Notes under the pieces: generated by a model | What the model was told of the DNA's origin: nothing | The model's input: the letters and a program-made list of their open reading frames with translations, nothing else | Databases searched by the model: none | In this document: positions 1 through 6,574 of the stretch, piece by piece | Layout: the number at the start of each line of letters is the position of its first letter | Position numbering within the stretch: the first letter of the stretch is position 1 | Assembly: GCA_934456315.1 (NCBI GenBank) | Contig: CAKSHG010000033.1 | Coordinates: 1 to 13,748, forward strand | Length of the DNA: 13,748 nucleotides | Reading direction: 5' to 3' | Origin: an uncultured Oscillospiraceae bacterium | Lineage (GTDB): Bacteria; Bacillota; Clostridia; Oscillospirales; Ruminococcaceae | Position numbers and translations under genes: made by a program

Positions 1-134
1 CGTCCTCTTGGTTGGCTTTCTCCCGTTGAATTTCTTTCTTTTTATCGTGTCCAAAATCATTGACAAACCTACATTTGTGAAAAAAAGTCGCCAACTATTA
101 CGGAGTCTTTAAATAAACCATCATATCTCCATTA

Positions 135-164
135 TTGACAAACTGCCTTTTAGTATTGTATAAT
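135..164 (+). promoter_or_regulatory. Sigma-A promoter of the three-domain acyltransferase gene
   Basis: The -35 box TTGACA (135-140) and -10 box TATAAT (159-164) both match consensus, with an 18-base spacer. Transcription should start near 171, giving a leader of about 25 bases. The ten bases ATTGACAAAC occur here and again at 59-68; the upstream copy has no -10 box at the right distance, so it could be a regulator site or chance. The rest of 1-134 is AT-rich, with no gene or other structure seen. Confidence 0.8.
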
Positions 165-196
165 AAATATATCATTTTCAGGTTTGGAGTGGAAAT

Positions 197-3106
197 ATGA
201 AACAGAGAATCGATTATTACGACAACATAAAAGGTCTGCTCATCATACTGGTGGTGTTTGCGCACTGCCTGTACGGATACCAGGGATACATGTCAGTGAA
301 CGCCGTAACGGACACGATATACGTTTTTCACATGCCGGCTTTTGTGTTCATTACGGGCTTCCTTAGCAAAAGCGAGCATTCCCGGTCGGCTGCGGCGCAG
401 TTCCGTATCCTGTCGGCTTATGTGATATTCAACACGCTGATGATGATATACGATATTTCTGCCGGAAGTACGATGCCATCGCTCCTGACGCCGTATTATT
501 CCTGCTGGTACCTGCTTGCGGTCGCGGCCTGGAGGGCTGTATCCGGCTGGGCGGCGAAGCTGAAGGGCGTTATGGTCTGGAGCATTGCCCTCGCACTGGC
601 GGCGGGATTCTTCGGAGATGTCACGAATACCCTCGCGGTCGGGAGGATAATTTCATTCTACCCGTTTTTCCTTGCAGGATTCCTGCTTCCGGCTGACCGG
701 ATCCCGGTGAAAGCCGCAGGAACGACGCTGCGCGTCAAGGGCGCTCTGCTGACCGCTGTTTCCGTAGCGCTCGCGGCTCTGTTCGTGGTAAGGTCCGGCG
801 CTTCTGATTCCGTGATGCAGATGTTCGGATATACCTCCGCGGTCGGGCTGCGTTATCGTGCGATTATCTTTGCGATATCGGCGCTGTTTATCCTTGGCGT
901 GTGCCTGTGCATGCCGCAGCGTAAAATACCATTCGTCACGAAAATGGGCAGGAATTCGCTTTCCGTCTACCTGCTGCACAGGATACTGACCCTCCTCGCA
1001 CAGCGCCTTAATATATTCACCGAGGATTGGGCGGTGTTCTGCTATGCGGCGGCGCTTACCGCTGCGATATGTGCGGTAACGGGCGCCGATAGGACTGCGT
1101 GGATCGTGAACCGGCTGATAGACTGCTTTGCGGAGGCGTTTACGGGCGGAAAGGAAAAGCGCCATCGCTGGTGCAGGCTGGTATCCGGGGTTGTTGCTGG
1201 TGCGGTCCTGCTTTACAGCCCTGTCAGAAGCCTGGTCGCAGAGTTCAGGCTGTCGCTCCTTGAGAGGGAACAGCAGAATCCCGAAACGCAGCAGTCTGAC
1301 ATTATTTATGAGCAGCTTTCCGTTCAGCAGAAGGAAAAATTCCAGGAGGACTTCCGGCTGCTGTTTGCGGGGGACCTTATCATGCTGGAGGATCAGGTCA
1401 AGCGCGGCTGGGACGGCGAAAAATACTGCTTTGACGACATGTTCGAATATACTCGCAGCTACATATCCGGAGCCGACCTGGCGATAGGCGTGTTCGAGGG
1501 ACCCACGGCAGGTGAGGAAGCGGGATATTCCACGAGCAATTTCGACGACGGGAAGGACCTCGCGATAAACTACCCTGACGAGTTCGCCGACGCCGTGAAG
1601 AACGCCGGATTCGACCTTGTGACGACCGCGAACAATCACCTGCTGGATAAGGGCATGGAGGGAGCGCTGCGAACTCTCGACGTGCTTGACGGCGCGGGTC
1701 TGGAGCATGTGGGCTCGTACAGGAACACCGGGGAAAAGAGCCGCGTAAAGATTATTGAGCGCGGCGGGATAAGATTCGCGGTGCTTGCATATACCTACGG
1801 TTCAAACGGCTATTCTGACAGTCAGCTTCTCGGAGATGAGCTTTCGTTCATCACGTCTTTAACCGTTTCGCCCGGCAGCGAATATGCGGAGCAGGTAAAG
1901 AAGAACATCGCGGAGGACTTCGCCCGGGCAGAATCTGAAGATCCGGACGCAGTCATCGTGCTGTCGCACATGGGCACCCAGTTCGACGATTACCCTGACA
2001 GTTATCAGGAATACTGGTATGATTATTTCCTGGAGTGCGGCGCAGACGTGATACTGAACGACCACACCCATTCCGTTCAGCCGGTGGAGGTTTTCGAAAA
2101 CAACGGGAAAACCTCCGTGATCGTAAACTGCCCCGGCAACTTTGCCAACATCTACCGCGAGCACGACGGCGACGCTTCGGCCCTGACCGAGGTGTACTTT
2201 GACCGGGAAACCAAGTCAGTGACCGGAGCGGCTGTGATACCGCTGTGGACGCAGTCGCAGCTGACCGGGAACTATCGCGCCCTGCCGATATACGACATAC
2301 TGAACAACGAGGAGCTGGGGGTGCAGCTTAGCACCTACGACCTCGAAAGGGTCGAGCAGGTTCAGCAGCACGTCACGGAAATAATGCTCGGCTGCGCAGT
2401 TCCGTGCAGCGCAGCCGAGGACCGGTATTATATCATATCGGGCGGCTATGCGGCGCAGCCCGCTGAAAAGCTGGAGCTGACGGAGGAGGAGCTTGATTCT
2501 CCGGTATTTCAGAAGATGACGTCAGCCGGGAGCGTATGCTTTGTCGGCGACAGCGTGACCCATGGAACGAAAAACGGCGGATTCGGCTGGTACAGACCGC
2601 TGGAAGGCTATCTGCAAAACGTTTCCCAATGCGCCGCCGGGGGAGCGACCACCCGCACGATACTGCCCAAGGTGAGCGGGGTCAGCGCGGATTCGCAGCT
2701 GTATGTCGTGGCGATAGGCACGAACGACATACGTTACCGCGACGAGAAAATATGCGCCATGACCGCAGACGACTACATAACGGAGCTGGAAAATTTTGTG
2801 GAGCAGATACGCAGCGTAAACTCCGGCGCGGAGTTTATATTCATTGCTCCGTGGACGTCCCTGGACAACGACCCCGTAAGTGTACTGGACGCGGACAGCA
2901 AGGGCAGAATGAACGCGGAATACGCAGCCGCGCTGAAAGCGTGGTGTGAGGACAGCGGTCACATGTTCAGTGATCCCAATACAGCGATAGACGCTGTAAT
3001 GCTGCGCGAGGTACAGACGGATTACCTGGTGGATCATATCCACCCTAACCGCTATGCAGGTATCCGGCTGTATTCTCACGCTGTTTTACGCGGGAGCGAA
3101 GTCTGA
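197..3106 (+). CDS. Acyltransferase-3 / CapA-type phosphatase / SGNH hydrolase fusion protein
   Basis: Predicted membrane protein of 969 residues for O-acyl modification of a cell-surface glycan or other envelope polymer. Residues 1 to about 315 are a polytopic acyltransferase-3 domain of the fucose-4-O-acetylase-like type, with the DNIKG...H signature (Lys12, His23). One more membrane segment lies near 332-352. Residues about 385-700 form a CapA (PGA_cap) metallophosphatase fold: FAGD (Asp393), ANNH (His481), LSHMG (His591) and DHTH (His623, His625). Residues about 780-969 are an SGNH domain: GDSVTHG (Ser786), GTND (Asn843), DHIH (Asp946, His949), so the triad is intact. The established parallel is OatA-type O-acetyltransferases, where a membrane AT3 domain feeds an extracellular SGNH domain; the CapA module between them is the odd part. 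Start choice: GGAG at 186-189 lies seven bases before the ATG. It stands alone between its own promoter and terminator. The domain calls are firm; the substrate is unknown. Confidence 0.9.
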   Translation: MKQRIDYYDNIKGLLIILVVFAHCLYGYQGYMSVNAVTDTIYVFHMPAFVFITGFLSKSEHSRSAAAQFRILSAYVIFNTLMMIYDISAGSTMPSLLTPYYSCWYLLAVAAWRAVSGWAAKLKGVMVWSIALALAAGFFGDVTNTLAVGRIISFYPFFLAGFLLPADRIPVKAAGTTLRVKGALLTAVSVALAALFVVRSGASDSVMQMFGYTSAVGLRYRAIIFAISALFILGVCLCMPQRKIPFVTKMGRNSLSVYLLHRILTLLAQRLNIFTEDWAVFCYAAALTAAICAVTGADRTAWIVNRLIDCFAEAFTGGKEKRHRWCRLVSGVVAGAVLLYSPVRSLVAEFRLSLLEREQQNPETQQSDIIYEQLSVQQKEKFQEDFRLLFAGDLIMLEDQVKRGWDGEKYCFDDMFEYTRSYISGADLAIGVFEGPTAGEEAGYSTSNFDDGKDLAINYPDEFADAVKNAGFDLVTTANNHLLDKGMEGALRTLDVLDGAGLEHVGSYRNTGEKSRVKIIERGGIRFAVLAYTYGSNGYSDSQLLGDELSFITSLTVSPGSEYAEQVKKNIAEDFARAESEDPDAVIVLSHMGTQFDDYPDSYQEYWYDYFLECGADVILNDHTHSVQPVEVFENNGKTSVIVNCPGNFANIYREHDGDASALTEVYFDRETKSVTGAAVIPLWTQSQLTGNYRALPIYDILNNEELGVQLSTYDLERVEQVQQHVTEIMLGCAVPCSAAEDRYYIISGGYAAQPAEKLELTEEELDSPVFQKMTSAGSVCFVGDSVTHGTKNGGFGWYRPLEGYLQNVSQCAAGGATTRTILPKVSGVSADSQLYVVAIGTNDIRYRDEKICAMTADDYITELENFVEQIRSVNSGAEFIFIAPWTSLDNDPVSVLDADSKGRMNAEYAAALKAWCEDSGHMFSDPNTAIDAVMLREVQTDYLVDHIHPNRYAGIRLYSHAVLRGSEV

Positions 3107-3160
3107 TTATATCACGAAACCTGGTTCGTTAGCCGAGCCAGGTTTCGTTTGTATATAATC
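3105..3160. terminator. Long palindromic terminator between convergent genes
   Basis: Arms 3114-3128 and 3134-3148 form a 15-bp stem with one G-U pair and a five-base loop (TTAGC). An outer pair, GATTATAT (3105-3112) and ATATAATC (3153-3160), extends the symmetry. On the plus strand the stem is followed by a modestly U-rich stretch; on the minus strand there is no clear U-run. It starts at the stop codon of the upstream gene and ends two bases before the convergent GH43 stop, so it probably serves the plus-strand gene and may also stop GH43 transcripts. Confidence 0.75.
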
Positions 3161-3162
3161 GA

Positions 3163-4632
3163 TCAGTTGTACCTGCATTCGAAATCTGTGAACTCTGCTG
3201 TGCCGTGAGCGGCGTAAAGTCCCGTCATGACTCCGGTGAAGCCCTCCGCGACCTCGCTGGAGAGGTACTTCGTGCTGCCGTATCCAAGCTGAACGTCGCC
3301 GCAGAAGAAGCTGTATCCGTAGTTGTCGGCCGTTATTTTGAGCACTGCGGAATCGCCGCTGATGGAAACCGCGTTCTGGCGGTGCTTTATCCCGCCGATG
3401 TTCAGCATGAGTACTGCGTTGCAGCCGCTTTCCGTCTTTTCGAGCAGCAGGTCGTAGTGCTCGTTCTCGGTGATGAGGACGGTCAGCCCGCCGACTGTGC
3501 CGACGCCGCCCGTGAGCGCTACAGTGGAGGTCATCTCCATGTTGAAATCGCGCTGGCGCATTGCGACGAATGTCGGTGAATCAACGTCGTCAAGCGTGAG
3601 GTCGGAGCCGTGGAGCACTGCCTTTTCATCGGAAAGCTCGTAGTTTTCCATGACCGGGCGGCGCATGAAGCACCATTCCTTGTCCCAGGAGGTGTTCCGG
3701 AAGGTGAACACGCGCTGCTCGTCCTGGGTGAAATCGCCCTTTATTTCGTAGCTCTCATCAGTGGTGCCGTCCTTTCCGCAGGTGAACCAGCCGTCCGCGC
3801 CGAACTGCACCGGGGTGAGGAATACCTCGCGGCCGAGGTGGTGATATGGACGCCAGATGTGCTGCTGACGGAATCCCAGCGACAGAACATGCCAGTCGCC
3901 GTACTTATCCTGGATAAGGTCGCCGTGACCTATACCCTGAATTATGAACGGAGCCTTATTGCGGTTAGTGAGGACGGGATTGTGCGGGTTGCCCTCGAAC
4001 TTGCCCCATACCGAATCGGCGCGGGCGCAGGTTATCATGTGACCGTACTCCGTGCCGCCCTCCGCAGCCATGAGGTAATATGTGCCGTTTATCTTATAGA
4101 GGTGTGGGCTTTCGAGGTAGCGTCCGCCGGAGCCCTGCCAGATGCAGCGGCTGGGGGAGAGCTTCTTTCCGGTGGCGATGTCTATTTCGCACTGGACGAC
4201 TCCGCCTACGCCGTTGTCGTCGGCGCCGTTGCTCATGAAGTAGGTGTGACCGTCCTCGAAGTACAGCGACGGGTCGATACCGCCCTGGTCAACGTATATA
4301 GGCTCCGACCACTCGCCGTAGATATCGTCGGTGTAGACGTAGAAATTCTGGTGGGTGGTGTCGTTGGTGGTGACCATGTAGAATCTGCCGTTGTTGCAGC
4401 GGATAGTGGGCGCGAAAACGCCGCCGGAGCTGTTTATTTTGTCAAGCATGACCTGGGTGGGGCGGGTGAGGACGTAGCCTATCTGCTTCCAGTTAACGAG
4501 GTCGGAGCTTTCGAACAGCGGAACGCCAGGGAAATACTGGAACGAGCTGCACACCATGTAGTACCTGCCGTCATGGGCGCAAACGCTGGGGTCGGGGTAG
4601 AAGCCTTTCAGTACGGGGTTGTGATATATCAT
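3163..4632 (-). CDS. Glycoside hydrolase family 43, beta-xylosidase/arabinofuranosidase type
   Basis: A 489-residue enzyme expected to release xylose or arabinose from xylo- or arabino-oligosaccharides. There is no signal peptide, so it should act in the cytoplasm on imported oligosaccharides. The five-bladed propeller covers residues 1 to about 300. It opens with GFYPDPS (Asp14, general base), then GGIDPSLYF (Asp120, pKa modulator) and LESPHLY (Glu174, general acid), with GIGHGD (His236) near the active-site metal or substrate. Residues about 310-489 are the beta-sandwich C-terminal domain typical of family 43 xylosidases. The ATG at 4630-4632 follows AAAGGA by ten bases. An in-frame ATG at 4711-4713 lies upstream of the promoter and cannot be on the transcript. 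No transporter or sugar regulator is adjacent, so it is a single-gene unit. The family is certain; xylosidase versus arabinofuranosidase is not decided. Confidence 0.93.
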   Translation of the reverse strand: MIYHNPVLKGFYPDPSVCAHDGRYYMVCSSFQYFPGVPLFESSDLVNWKQIGYVLTRPTQVMLDKINSSGGVFAPTIRCNNGRFYMVTTNDTTHQNFYVYTDDIYGEWSEPIYVDQGGIDPSLYFEDGHTYFMSNGADDNGVGGVVQCEIDIATGKKLSPSRCIWQGSGGRYLESPHLYKINGTYYLMAAEGGTEYGHMITCARADSVWGKFEGNPHNPVLTNRNKAPFIIQGIGHGDLIQDKYGDWHVLSLGFRQQHIWRPYHHLGREVFLTPVQFGADGWFTCGKDGTTDESYEIKGDFTQDEQRVFTFRNTSWDKEWCFMRRPVMENYELSDEKAVLHGSDLTLDDVDSPTFVAMRQRDFNMEMTSTVALTGGVGTVGGLTVLITENEHYDLLLEKTESGCNAVLMLNIGGIKHRQNAVSISGDSAVLKITADNYGYSFFCGDVQLGYGSTKYLSSEVAEGFTGVMTGLYAAHGTAEFTDFECRYN

Positions 4633-4669
4633 GTCAGGGTATTCCTTTCGCATTTTATAGTCTGCTCTG

Positions 4670-4698
4670 ATTATAACACATCTGCGTGGATTTTCCAA
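4670..4698 (-). promoter_or_regulatory. Promoter of the GH43 gene
   Basis: On the minus strand, -35 TTGGAA (4693-4698), a 17-base spacer and -10 TATAAT (4670-4675), preceded by TGT to make an extended -10. Transcription should start near 4662, about 30 bases before the GH43 ATG. This placement decides the GH43 start codon. Confidence 0.8.
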
Positions 4699-4706
4699 CC
4701 AACTTC

Positions 4707-4733
4707 CGGACAATAATCAGCACAAAACGGACA
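4707..4733 (-). promoter_or_regulatory. Direct repeat of TGTCCG upstream of the GH43 promoter
   Basis: On the minus strand TGTCCG occurs at 4733-4728 and 4712-4707, a 21-base period, or about two helical turns, just upstream of the -35 box. The promoter-proximal copy reads TGTCCGGAA, matching the half-site next to the TetR gene and the one upstream of the MMPL gene. The position would suit an activator or an upstream-bound repressor. A regulatory role is inferred. Confidence 0.4.
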
Positions 4734-4758
4734 TGATGTGAATTTCGACACCGCAGGA

Positions 4759-4841
4759 CACGCTGAATAAAGCGTAGCGTAACAAAATCAGACGCGTGAG
4801 TGCGCTTGTTTGAACGGGTCGATTTTGTTTTATTCAGCGTG
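4759..4841. repeat. Palindromic repeat element, copy 1 (83 bases)
   Basis: The element folds on itself almost end to end. An outer 12-bp stem (4759-4770 with 4830-4841) is followed by a ten-base one-sided bulge holding tandem AGCGT (4771-4780). Then come a 9-bp stem (AACAAAATC with GATTTTGTT), a single bulged A, a 7-bp stem with one mismatch, and a 16-base loop. No run of T follows, so it does not look like an ordinary terminator. Length and symmetry resemble a REP-like or miniature mobile element, though no target duplication is evident. Short reading frames crossing it are by-products of the repeat. Confidence 0.85.
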
Positions 4842-4849
4842 GACTTTGA

Positions 4850-4932
4850 CACGCTGAATAAAGCGGAGCGTAACAAAATCAGACGCGTGAGTGCACTTGT
4901 TTGAACGGGTCGATTTTGTTTTATTCAGCGTT
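4850..4932. repeat. Palindromic repeat element, copy 2 (83 bases)
   Basis: Same orientation as copy 1, offset by 91 bases and differing at only three positions: T to G at 4866, G to A at 4895, and the last base at 4932. The first two fall in the one-sided bulge and the loop, so neither breaks a stem pair; the third loses the outermost pair. The shared sequence begins two bases earlier (GA at 4757 and 4848). The element ends five bases before the -35 box of the TetR promoter. Confidence 0.85.
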
Positions 4933-4936
4933 TCCC

Positions 4937-4966
4937 TTGACAAAATATGCCCGGATAGGTTATAAT
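4937..4966 (+). promoter_or_regulatory. Sigma-A promoter of the TetR gene
   Basis: Perfect -35 TTGACA (4937-4942) and perfect -10 TATAAT (4961-4966) with an 18-base spacer. Transcription should begin near 4973, only a few bases before the inverted repeat at 4979-5004, a layout suited to repression. Confidence 0.85.
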
Positions 4967-4978
4967 AGTAGTAATTGA

Positions 4979-5004
4979 CCGGACAAAACCGCAGAAATGT
5001 CCGG
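4979..5004. promoter_or_regulatory. Inverted-repeat operator candidate for the TetR regulator
   Basis: CCGGACA (4979-4985) and TGTCCGG (4998-5004) are a perfect 7-base inverted repeat with a 12-base spacer. It lies just downstream of the expected transcription start and upstream of the TetR ribosome site. TetR-family proteins commonly bind such palindromes in their own leaders, so autorepression is the natural reading. The right half with its flank (TGTCCGGAAAAC, 4998-5009) recurs exactly at 13399-13410. Confidence 0.6.
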
Positions 5005-5022
5005 AAAACGGGGGGTAAGGGC

Positions 5023-5613
5023 ATGAAACATGACGAGCAGTCGCTGCAAACGAAACAGGCGCTGTCCGAAGCACTGAAAACGATAATGAAGAAGAAGCCG
5101 CTCACCAAGATAACAGTGCGCGAGCTCGTGGAGGACTGCGGAGTCAACCGCAAGACCTTCTACTACCACTTTGAGGACATATTTTCACTGCTGAAGTGGA
5201 CGCTGGACCAGGAAGTCATGTGCATGTTCGGAAATTACGACCTGGTTTCCCAGCGGCGCGAGGCGGTGGATTTCGCGCTGGACTACATAACCGCCAATCA
5301 CGATATCCTGCACAACATTGTGCATTCCATAGGCAGGGAGGAGCTTGCGCGGTATTTCTACAACGATATCTACGAGCCGGTGTACAAGCTGGTGTGCGAG
5401 GCGGCGCGGATACACTCCCTGGCAGCCAGCGACAGCTACAAGGTGTTTTTGAGCAGGTTTCTGACCGAGGCGGTCGCGGGAGTGCTGCTCGACTGCATTG
5501 AGCGTGATACGCTCTGCACCAGACCGGAGGAGCGTACGCTTCTTGCGGAGCAGATAACCACTACCATCACCGGTTCGATACTTGGTTCCCTTAACAGGGC
5601 GGCGGGCAAGTGA
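5023..5613 (+). CDS. TetR/AcrR-family transcriptional regulator (DhaS-like)
   Basis: A 196-residue DNA-binding regulator. Residues about 8-55 are the TetR three-helix domain. The helix-turn-helix runs from ITVRELVEDCGV (30-41) into NRKTFYYHF (42-50), the form typical of DhaS-like TetR proteins with the TetR C-terminal domain usually found in Firmicutes. The remaining all-helical part should bind a ligand and dimerise; the ligand cannot be read from the sequence. The ATG at 5023 follows a G-rich GGGGGTAAGG site. A TTG-initiated extension to 4975 would begin at the transcription start, overlap the operator and lack a ribosome site, so I reject it. It has its own promoter and operator and is convergent with the 57-residue gene, three bases apart. 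The shared half-site suggests the MMPL operon as a target; this is inference. Confidence 0.93.
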   Translation: MKHDEQSLQTKQALSEALKTIMKKKPLTKITVRELVEDCGVNRKTFYYHFEDIFSLLKWTLDQEVMCMFGNYDLVSQRREAVDFALDYITANHDILHNIVHSIGREELARYFYNDIYEPVYKLVCEAARIHSLAASDSYKVFLSRFLTEAVAGVLLDCIERDTLCTRPEERTLLAEQITTTITGSILGSLNRAAGK

Positions 5614-5616
5614 TCC

Positions 5617-5790
5617 TTACTGCCTGATGTAGATACCCTGGTCCTCGATGTAGTCCTCAAGCTCCTGCTTCATGTCGTCCACCCAGGTGTGGGACGACGG
5701 CTCTGCGGGGGTTCCCGGAGCGCTTTCAGGCTTGGGTGAGTTTGCTGCGCCGGGGGTGTTCTGTACGGGTTTCTTTTCCTTGTCGTTCAT
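5617..5790 (-). CDS. Small acidic hypothetical protein (57 residues)
   Basis: Not a family I recognise. The first half (residues about 7-32) is low-complexity, rich in Pro, Ser, Ala and Lys. The second half (about 35-57) looks like an acidic amphipathic helix (WVDDMKQELEDYIEDQ). There is no membrane segment, signal peptide or cysteine pair, so it should be cytoplasmic. The gene looks real despite its size: a consensus AAAGGAG lies six bases before the ATG at 5788-5790, and a promoter with TTGCAA and an extended TATCAT sits just upstream. An in-frame extension to 5850 would start at the -35 box and is rejected. It is divergent from the phospholipase-like gene and converges on the TetR gene with three bases between stop codons. 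The function is unknown. Confidence 0.65.
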   Translation of the reverse strand: MNDKEKKPVQNTPGAANSPKPESAPGTPAEPSSHTWVDDMKQELEDYIEDQGIYIRQ

Positions 5791-5821
5791 AGGGAGCTCC
5801 TTTCGAATGATCCTTGTTCCT

Positions 5822-5850
5822 ATGATAGCATAAAATGCGGATAATTGCAA
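5822..5850 (-). promoter_or_regulatory. Promoter of the 57-residue gene
   Basis: On the minus strand, TTGCAA (5845-5850), a 17-base spacer and TATCAT (5822-5827) preceded by TGC, an extended -10. It lies in the 76-base divergent gap shared with the phospholipase-like gene. I could not identify a convincing plus-strand promoter there for the latter. Confidence 0.6.
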
Positions 5851-5866
5851 CAGGGAGGTTATGTAA

Positions 5867-6538
5867 ATGGCGACATGGCTTGCACATCTCCGCGTTGCTG
5901 ATATGATTCAGCAGGCGTTCCCCGGGCTTTCCAGGGTGGATTTCATAGCGGGTAACATCGCGCCGGACTGCGGATTGCCAGTCCCCGGGGGATTCGACCC
6001 TCCAAAGGAAGTGACCCACTGGACTGAGAGCGGAAAGGGTCACTGCGACTACGGGCGTTTCTACCGCGAGATGATAGCCAGGAAGCCTGGAGATGGGAAT
6101 CCAGCGAAGCACCTTGACGAGCGCACGCGCTCGTTTCTGTTGGGCTACTGTGCTCATCTGGCGGCTGACGTGCTCTGGGTGAGGCTGATAAACGAGCCGT
6201 GTAAACAGCGCAACATCGGTCTGTACACCTCCGACCGCAGCGAATACTACCGCCTGGTGAAGCCGGAGTGGTACGCCAACGACCACATTTACCTCCGCGA
6301 TAATCCGGACGACCCGGGATTCCGCACGCTGTGCGGGATAACCGACTACCCGGTGGATTGCATTCCCTACTACGGCGTGGATTATGTGGAGCGGCAGATA
6401 TACCATATCAAGCGCTTCTACCTGGAGCCTCCGGATTACAGTACGGAATTCCGTTTTCTGACCCCGCAGATGATGCAGGACTGGGTGGATACTGCTGCGC
6501 AGGAGGTAGTTGTGATATTGAACGGGCTGACAAAATAA
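5867..6538 (+). CDS. Zinc-dependent phospholipase C family protein
   Basis: A 223-residue protein of the zinc-dependent phospholipase C/S1-P1-like fold (Zn_dep_PLPC type). Family metal ligands are visible: His7 in WLAHLRVA, Asp34 in AGNIAPD, His51 in VTHW, and the HxxxD pair His97/Asp101 in GYCAHLAADVLW. There is no signal peptide, unlike the secreted clostridial alpha-toxins. It therefore belongs to the short intracellular members common in Clostridia, whose substrate is poorly known; toxin activity should not be assumed. The ATG at 5867 follows GGGAGG by eight bases. The stop codon is immediately followed by a strong hairpin, so the gene is a single-cistron unit. It is convergent with the MMPL-GLUG operon and has no evident functional link to it. 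Confidence 0.88.
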   Translation: MATWLAHLRVADMIQQAFPGLSRVDFIAGNIAPDCGLPVPGGFDPPKEVTHWTESGKGHCDYGRFYREMIARKPGDGNPAKHLDERTRSFLLGYCAHLAADVLWVRLINEPCKQRNIGLYTSDRSEYYRLVKPEWYANDHIYLRDNPDDPGFRTLCGITDYPVDCIPYYGVDYVERQIYHIKRFYLEPPDYSTEFRFLTPQMMQDWVDTAAQEVVVILNGLTK

Positions 6539-6539
6539 A

Positions 6540-6565
6540 ATGGGGCTGCATTCATGCAGCCCCAT
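6540..6565. terminator. Bidirectional terminator hairpin
   Basis: Perfect 11-bp stem, ATGGGGCTGCA (6540-6550) with TGCAGCCCCAT (6555-6565), and loop TTCA. On the minus strand it is followed by TTTATTTTG, giving a classic intrinsic terminator for the MMPL-GLUG operon. On the plus strand the downstream tract is weaker (TGCTGTTACTTATTT), but the hairpin begins two bases after the phospholipase-like stop codon and likely ends that transcript too. Confidence 0.92.
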
Positions 6566-6574
6566 TGCTGTTAC

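Noticed and set aside
59..78. Second promoter at TTGACA near base 60
   Set aside because: No -10 box lies 15-19 bases downstream; the sequence there is an A-run.
653..1708. Minus-strand open frame of 351 codons inside the acyltransferase gene
   Set aside because: Low-complexity Arg/His/Gln-rich product without motifs, antisense to a gene with three recognisable domains.
3610..4716. Plus-strand open frame of 368 codons opposite GH43
   Set aside because: Val/Ala/Glu-rich composition is typical of an antisense shadow; the GH43 catalytic motifs on the other strand are unambiguous.
4759..4932. CRISPR-like array
   Set aside because: Only two long self-complementary copies with an 8-base gap and no cas genes; CRISPR repeats are shorter with spacers near 30-40 bases.
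4655..5153. Two short minus-strand frames sharing the string THASDFVTLRFIQRV
   Set aside because: The likeness comes only from the duplicated palindromic DNA element; no ribosome site, and they cross promoters of real genes.
5867..6538. Secreted alpha-toxin-like phospholipase
   Set aside because: No signal peptide and no C-terminal membrane-binding domain; length fits the short intracellular branch of the family.
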